Source: a bacterium (GTDB taxonomy: Bacteria > UBP14 > UBA6098 > B30-G16). From it: DNA of 36,406 nt. The stretch is from assembly GCA_021161555.1 (NCBI GenBank), contig JAGHAI010000213.1, forward strand, positions 1 through 36,406, written 5' to 3'. Position 1 is the first letter of the stretch, and each line of letters begins with the position of its first letter. This document shows, piece after piece, positions 33,459 through 36,406 of the stretch. The position numbers were made by a program, and so were the translations under genes. Below the pieces are notes generated by a model. That model searched no databases and was not told the DNA's origin. It saw nothing but the letters and a program-made list of their open reading frames with translations.

Positions 33459-35102
33459 ATGAGGAAAAGAACATCTCTATTATACACATTATTTCTGCTT
33501 TTCAATACAGTCGTGTTTCTTCTCTTCTCGGGATGTAAGAAGGAAGATGAAGAAAATATTACAATCGATGTAGCGATAATGACCACGGCGGATTTGCAGA
33601 GCAGTATTGTTCCATTTTCATCAGGGAAAAAGGAGAGCGATATAACAGTTGGCGGATATGAACGCATTGCCGCAGAGGCACAGAAAATTCGAGGCGAAGC
33701 AGACATATCGCTGCTTCTCTCGTCCGGCGATGATATGATTCAACCGATGTCGGCAATTTTTCACGGCGAACCGGAAATGCTCGGGATGTCTATGGCGGGA
33801 TATGATGTGGTTGCGCCAGGAAACCACGAATTCGACACTGGGGCGGATGTATATAAATATGCGCTATCCTTCGCCGACTTTGATGTCGTGTGCGCGAACA
33901 TATCATTCACCGATGCAGAACTTGACAGCATAATTGTTCCTTATGTGATAAAAGATTTCGACGAACTCCGCATCGGCATTTTTGGACTTATCACGCCCGA
34001 TTTCGATAGGGTCTGCAATCCCCCTGGTGGAGGCATCTTCGTCGATGCAGATTATATATCCTGTGCGCAAAATGCCGTAGCACAGTTGCAATCCGAAGAC
34101 TGCGATATAATCATAGCGCTGACACACATCGGAAAGACACTTGACGAAAATCTCGCCGCAGAGGTCGGCGACATCGACATAATCGTCGGGGGACACAGTC
34201 ACGAATATGTTTACGAAACGATTGGAAATACCATAATTGTTCAGGATGGCGCAAAGGGAGAATATCTTGGTGTCTTGAGATTCTCATATAATAACGAACA
34301 GATAGAAAATCCGCAGTGGGAAACGATACTGCTCGATTCCACAGTGGGATACGATGCCGCAATACACGACACGATGTCAAAATACATCGATGTTTACAAC
34401 GACAGTCTCGGTCAGGTAATCGGCGAATCTTCCGTTGACCTCGATGCACGGGAATCGGTGGTTCGCCAGCAGGAATCAAATCTTGGGAACCTGGTGGCGG
34501 ATTCCTGGCTCGACTGGTTTGACGATGCCGACATCGCAGCAGTAAGCGGCGGTTCAATTCGTGGAGACAGAATTTATCCTGCTGGTCCGCTATCATATTT
34601 GACGATAAGCGAAATTCTTCCTTTCAGGAACGAAGTTGTCATTGCCAGGATGACCGGTTCACAGATAAAGCAAATGTTCGAAATTTCGGCATCGGCGCTG
34701 CGAATTGATGGCGATGGCTGCGCAGATTCCTGCCGATGCGCAACTGGCGGTTTCCTTCAGATAGGCGGCGCAAGAATAACGATAGATACGACACAGTCCC
34801 CGTTCTGCGCAGTTTATTCAGGAAATGAAGTCTCTGAAATCATAAACTACGGCTCGCGGATAGTGAATGTGGAAATATATCACGATGGCGGCTGGCAACC
34901 GCTCGACACAGCGGCGACATATTCCGTTCTACTTAACAGCTGGACTTCGAGCGGCGGCGACGGATATTACCTGTTCGCAATGGACGATATTCCCATCGAA
35001 AATACGACTATGATTACGACCGACATTCTTGCAAGCTACATCGAAACGCATTCGCCAGTATCTCCTTCTGTGGAAGGACGAATTTCATTCTGTTCGCGTT
35101 AG
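33459..35102 (+). CDS. UshA/5'-nucleotidase-family lipoprotein
   Basis: 547 aa, SD aaagga, lipoprotein signal (FLLFSGC, Cys26). The N-terminal calcineurin-like metallophosphatase domain shows TADLQ, LSSGDDM, GNHEFD, LTHIGK and GGHSHE. The C-terminal nucleotide-binding domain shows ESNLGNLVADSW, SGGSIRG, LTISEILPF, NEVVIARMTGSQIKQMFE and NSWTSSGGDGY. UshA-type enzymes hydrolyse extracellular nucleotides at a two-metal centre. The first metal motif is normally DxH (TNDLHG) but here is DLQ, which removes one metal-binding histidine. A cysteine cluster (DGCADSCRCATGG) lies in the C-terminal domain. It follows the UDP-sugar dehydrogenase by 23 nt, probably one transcript; a role in UDP-sugar or nucleotide recycling would fit but is not shown. 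Confidence 0.88.
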   Translation: MRKRTSLLYTLFLLFNTVVFLLFSGCKKEDEENITIDVAIMTTADLQSSIVPFSSGKKESDITVGGYERIAAEAQKIRGEADISLLLSSGDDMIQPMSAIFHGEPEMLGMSMAGYDVVAPGNHEFDTGADVYKYALSFADFDVVCANISFTDAELDSIIVPYVIKDFDELRIGIFGLITPDFDRVCNPPGGGIFVDADYISCAQNAVAQLQSEDCDIIIALTHIGKTLDENLAAEVGDIDIIVGGHSHEYVYETIGNTIIVQDGAKGEYLGVLRFSYNNEQIENPQWETILLDSTVGYDAAIHDTMSKYIDVYNDSLGQVIGESSVDLDARESVVRQQESNLGNLVADSWLDWFDDADIAAVSGGSIRGDRIYPAGPLSYLTISEILPFRNEVVIARMTGSQIKQMFEISASALRIDGDGCADSCRCATGGFLQIGGARITIDTTQSPFCAVYSGNEVSEIINYGSRIVNVEIYHDGGWQPLDTAATYSVLLNSWTSSGGDGYYLFAMDDIPIENTTMITTDILASYIETHSPVSPSVEGRISFCSR

Positions 35103-35173
35103 ACCTCTGAAAAAATTCAGAAAAAATCGGAACTATACACCTGACTATGTCAGAGAAAAATGTGGAAGCCAAT

Positions 35174-35932
35174 ATGGATTTTACATTACAGATAGATAAT
35201 GTCAGCAAGCGATACGGCAAAGTCCTTGCTGTCGATGGTCTTGGGATTGAACTTGCCGCGGGAGAACTTTTTGGTTTCATAGGACCAAACGGAGCGGGAA
35301 AGACGACGACTATTAAAATGATAACTGGACTTCTCCGTCCGGATGAAGGTAAAATTACCATCTATGGGAAGGATATAGTCAAAGAGCCGCAACAGGCAAA
35401 AAAGTTCATCGGATACATCCCCGACAATCCATATATATATGATAGACTCACGGGGCGGGAATTTCTTGAGCTTGTTGGTTCGCTATACGGAATGGACAGG
35501 AAGATAATCGGTGAACGGATAGATTGGCTCTTCGAACTCTTTGGCGTGGATGATTGGGGCGACGATTTTGCCGCGGAATATTCTCACGGAATGCGGCAGA
35601 AGATTATTATGGCATCTGCGATTATGCACGACCCCAAACTTGTGGTCATTGATGAACCTATGGTGGGACTTGACCCGCAGAGCCAGCGGCTTGTGAAAGG
35701 CGTTTTGAGAAAACTCGTAGAACGCGGAACATCTGTCTTTATGTCAACGCACACTCTTTCCGTTGCGGAAGAAATTTGCACACGAATAGGGATTATCCAC
35801 AAAGGCGTGCTTATGAAGGTGGGTACGCTCGAAGAATTGCGCAGGGCAGCGCAGATGGAAGGGCGCTCCCTCGAAGAGCTGTTCGTAAAACTTACAGGTG
35901 GCGAACGGGAAATCAAACTGTGGGATGAGTAA
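35174..35932 (+). CDS. ABC transporter ATP-binding protein (ABC-2 type)
   Basis: The open frame allows ATG 35147 (261 aa, no SD), but ATG 35174 has a GGAAG 5 nt upstream and a typical ATPase N-terminus (FTLQIDNVSKRYG); about 252 aa. Walker A GPNGAGKTT, Q-loop region IGYIPDNPYIYDRLTGREFL, signature YSHGMRQK (the variant typical of ABC-2 exporters), Walker B LVVIDEPMVGLDP and H-loop STHTLSVAEE are all present. The C-terminal tail (EELFVKLTGGE) is also typical. The partner permease is not in the window: the next DNA is a broken minus-strand gene. It may be encoded elsewhere, or lost. Confidence 0.93.
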   Translation: MDFTLQIDNVSKRYGKVLAVDGLGIELAAGELFGFIGPNGAGKTTTIKMITGLLRPDEGKITIYGKDIVKEPQQAKKFIGYIPDNPYIYDRLTGREFLELVGSLYGMDRKIIGERIDWLFELFGVDDWGDDFAAEYSHGMRQKIIMASAIMHDPKLVVIDEPMVGLDPQSQRLVKGVLRKLVERGTSVFMSTHTLSVAEEICTRIGIIHKGVLMKVGTLEELRRAAQMEGRSLEELFVKLTGGEREIKLWDE

Positions 35933-36152
35933 TTTAATATTTTGCAGCGCTTCTTCAATCATTTCCGCCAAAGCAAGCCAATTAGAACCAACATATAACA
36001 CTTCTTCTGTCCCATCGGAATGAAAGATATGCCTGTGATGACTATCAGGATGACCAGGATGCGGGTGAAAATTGCCATATCTGAATAATTTAATCGGTTT
36101 TCCACCACTTTTTCAATATATCACAGAGCCGCCACCGATTTTCCTCCATCAT
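35933..36152 (-). pseudogene. Frameshifted small gene resembling TumE/DUF6516 proteins
   Basis: ATG 36152 overlaps the pssA stop (ATGA) and has AAGGA upstream. The frame reads MMEENRWRLCDILKKWW and then stops at 36090. In the next frame (36112-35933) the minus strand reads GKPIKLFRYGNFHPHPGHPD, then SHHRHIFHSDGTEEVLYVGS and LALAEMIEEALQNIK. This resembles the histidine-rich RYDNxPHH...HHxH core and C-terminal helix of TumE/DUF6516 toxin-antitoxin-associated proteins. A single +1 shift at an A-run would join the two parts into a protein of about 75 aa. The open frame then runs on into DNA antisense to the ABC gene. Family match is from memory. Confidence 0.4.
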
Positions 36153-36406
36153 AGCATTTCCTTTTCTCCGCGGAGAACAGTCCAATATATTTCTCTGACA
36201 AACCCGTGTAAAATATATGAGAATATGATGGGAAACAGAAACCATCTCGGTTTTATGAGGACGGCAACAACAGGCAGAGATAGAGCCACAGCACGCCACC
36301 GCAGTTTTTTTATCGCTAAAAACTTTGGAGATGCTGGATATCTGACATTTGAAATCATCAGCCAGGATAGAAGAACCAGCGAAGGAGTGAAGAACTGTGT
36401 ATATTC
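36149..36406 (-). CDS. pssA: C-terminal part of probable phosphatidylserine synthase (partial at window edge)
   Basis: The track starts at the internal ATG 36358, but the frame is open to the window edge (EYTQFFTPSLVLLSWLMISN), so this is a 3' fragment; the N-terminus with the CDP-alcohol phosphotransferase motif is outside. LMISNVRYPASPKF followed by two hydrophobic helices (RWRAVALSLPVVAVLI, LFPIIFSYILHGFVREI) matches the C-terminal third of PssA, where LMVSxxRYPSFK is a recognisable signature. PssA joins CDP-diacylglycerol and serine in the membrane. Another CDP-alcohol phosphatidyltransferase is possible. Confidence 0.72.
   Translation of the reverse strand, partial: EYTQFFTPSLVLLSWLMISNVRYPASPKFLAIKKLRWRAVALSLPVVAVLIKPRWFLFPIIFSYILHGFVREIYWTVLRGEKEML

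Noticed and set aside
35106-35119. CTGAA-AAAA-TTCAG palindrome between the UshA-like and ABC genes
   Set aside because: Short AT-rich stem with no T-tract on the plus strand; too weak to call a terminator.
35881-36070. 39-aa minus-strand ORF beginning MAIFTRILVILIVITG, in another frame of the TumE-like fragment
   Set aside because: Hydrophobic but without SD, and the overlapping frame has a more specific family-like pattern.
1-36406. tRNA, rRNA, riboswitch, CRISPR array, transposase or integrase
   Set aside because: None seen on either strand by eye; a covariance-model scan (tRNAscan/Rfam) would settle small RNAs.

Overview
The window looks like a piece of chromosome from a diderm bacterium of, or near, the FCB superphylum (Bacteroidota-like lineages and candidate phyla such as Cloacimonadota, WOR-3 or Marinimicrobia). 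The evidence is: two secreted proteins ending in Por/T9SS-type C-terminal sorting tails (PNPFNS-like motif, GGLYFV/SGIYLI strand, KRIVY end); a PorV/UPF0164-type barrel; a large SprA-like outer-membrane protein; an Omp85-like barrel; several lipoproteins; and diaminopimelate-pathway genes. This placement is inference from protein families, and no 16S gene or other firm phylogenetic marker was used. I saw no tRNA, rRNA, CRISPR array, transposase or phage module.

Layout. 1-5.2 kb (+): a giant PorV-like/CARDB/OmpA fusion and an FG-GAP repeat secreted protein. 5.3-9.7 kb (+): a housekeeping run of LytR_C-domain protein, rsfS, argS and rho. 9.8-12.5 kb (-): a three-gene operon coupled by 4-nt overlaps (lipoprotein, tail-anchored periplasmic coiled-coil protein, NtrC-type response regulator without a kinase). 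A divergent promoter region separates it from an Omp85-like barrel (+). fmt (+) follows, then on the minus strand a FadL/OMPP1-like barrel with its upstream lipoprotein. 17-25 kb (+): rplS with its own terminator, then a promoter and a long co-directional run of parvulin lipoprotein, dapA, dapB and four exported-protein ORFs (one a 67-aa remnant-like ORF). serS follows (+). 26.6-32 kb (-): an orphan C-terminal coding scrap, the 994-aa SprA-like protein, a bidirectional terminator, an Ig-like exported protein and an MFS transporter. 32-36 kb (+): a UDP-N-acetylhexosamine 6-dehydrogenase, a UshA-like lipoprotein nucleotidase and an ABC ATPase. At the right edge (-) is the 3' end of a probable pssA, overlapped by a broken small gene resembling TumE/DUF6516 proteins.

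How the parts may work together. The exported proteins, the sorting tails, the PorV-like and SprA-like barrels and the parvulin chaperone suggest an envelope that exports surface proteins by a type IX-like route, but no PorK/L/M/N/SprE core gene is in the window, so this is a hypothesis. The most unusual items are: the coupled operon ending in an orphan NtrC regulator; a nested palindromic repeat inserted in frame inside a sorting tail; a minimal ORF made of a signal peptide joined to a sorting-tail end; active-site departures in ArgRS, DapA and the UshA-like protein; and two fossil coding fragments.
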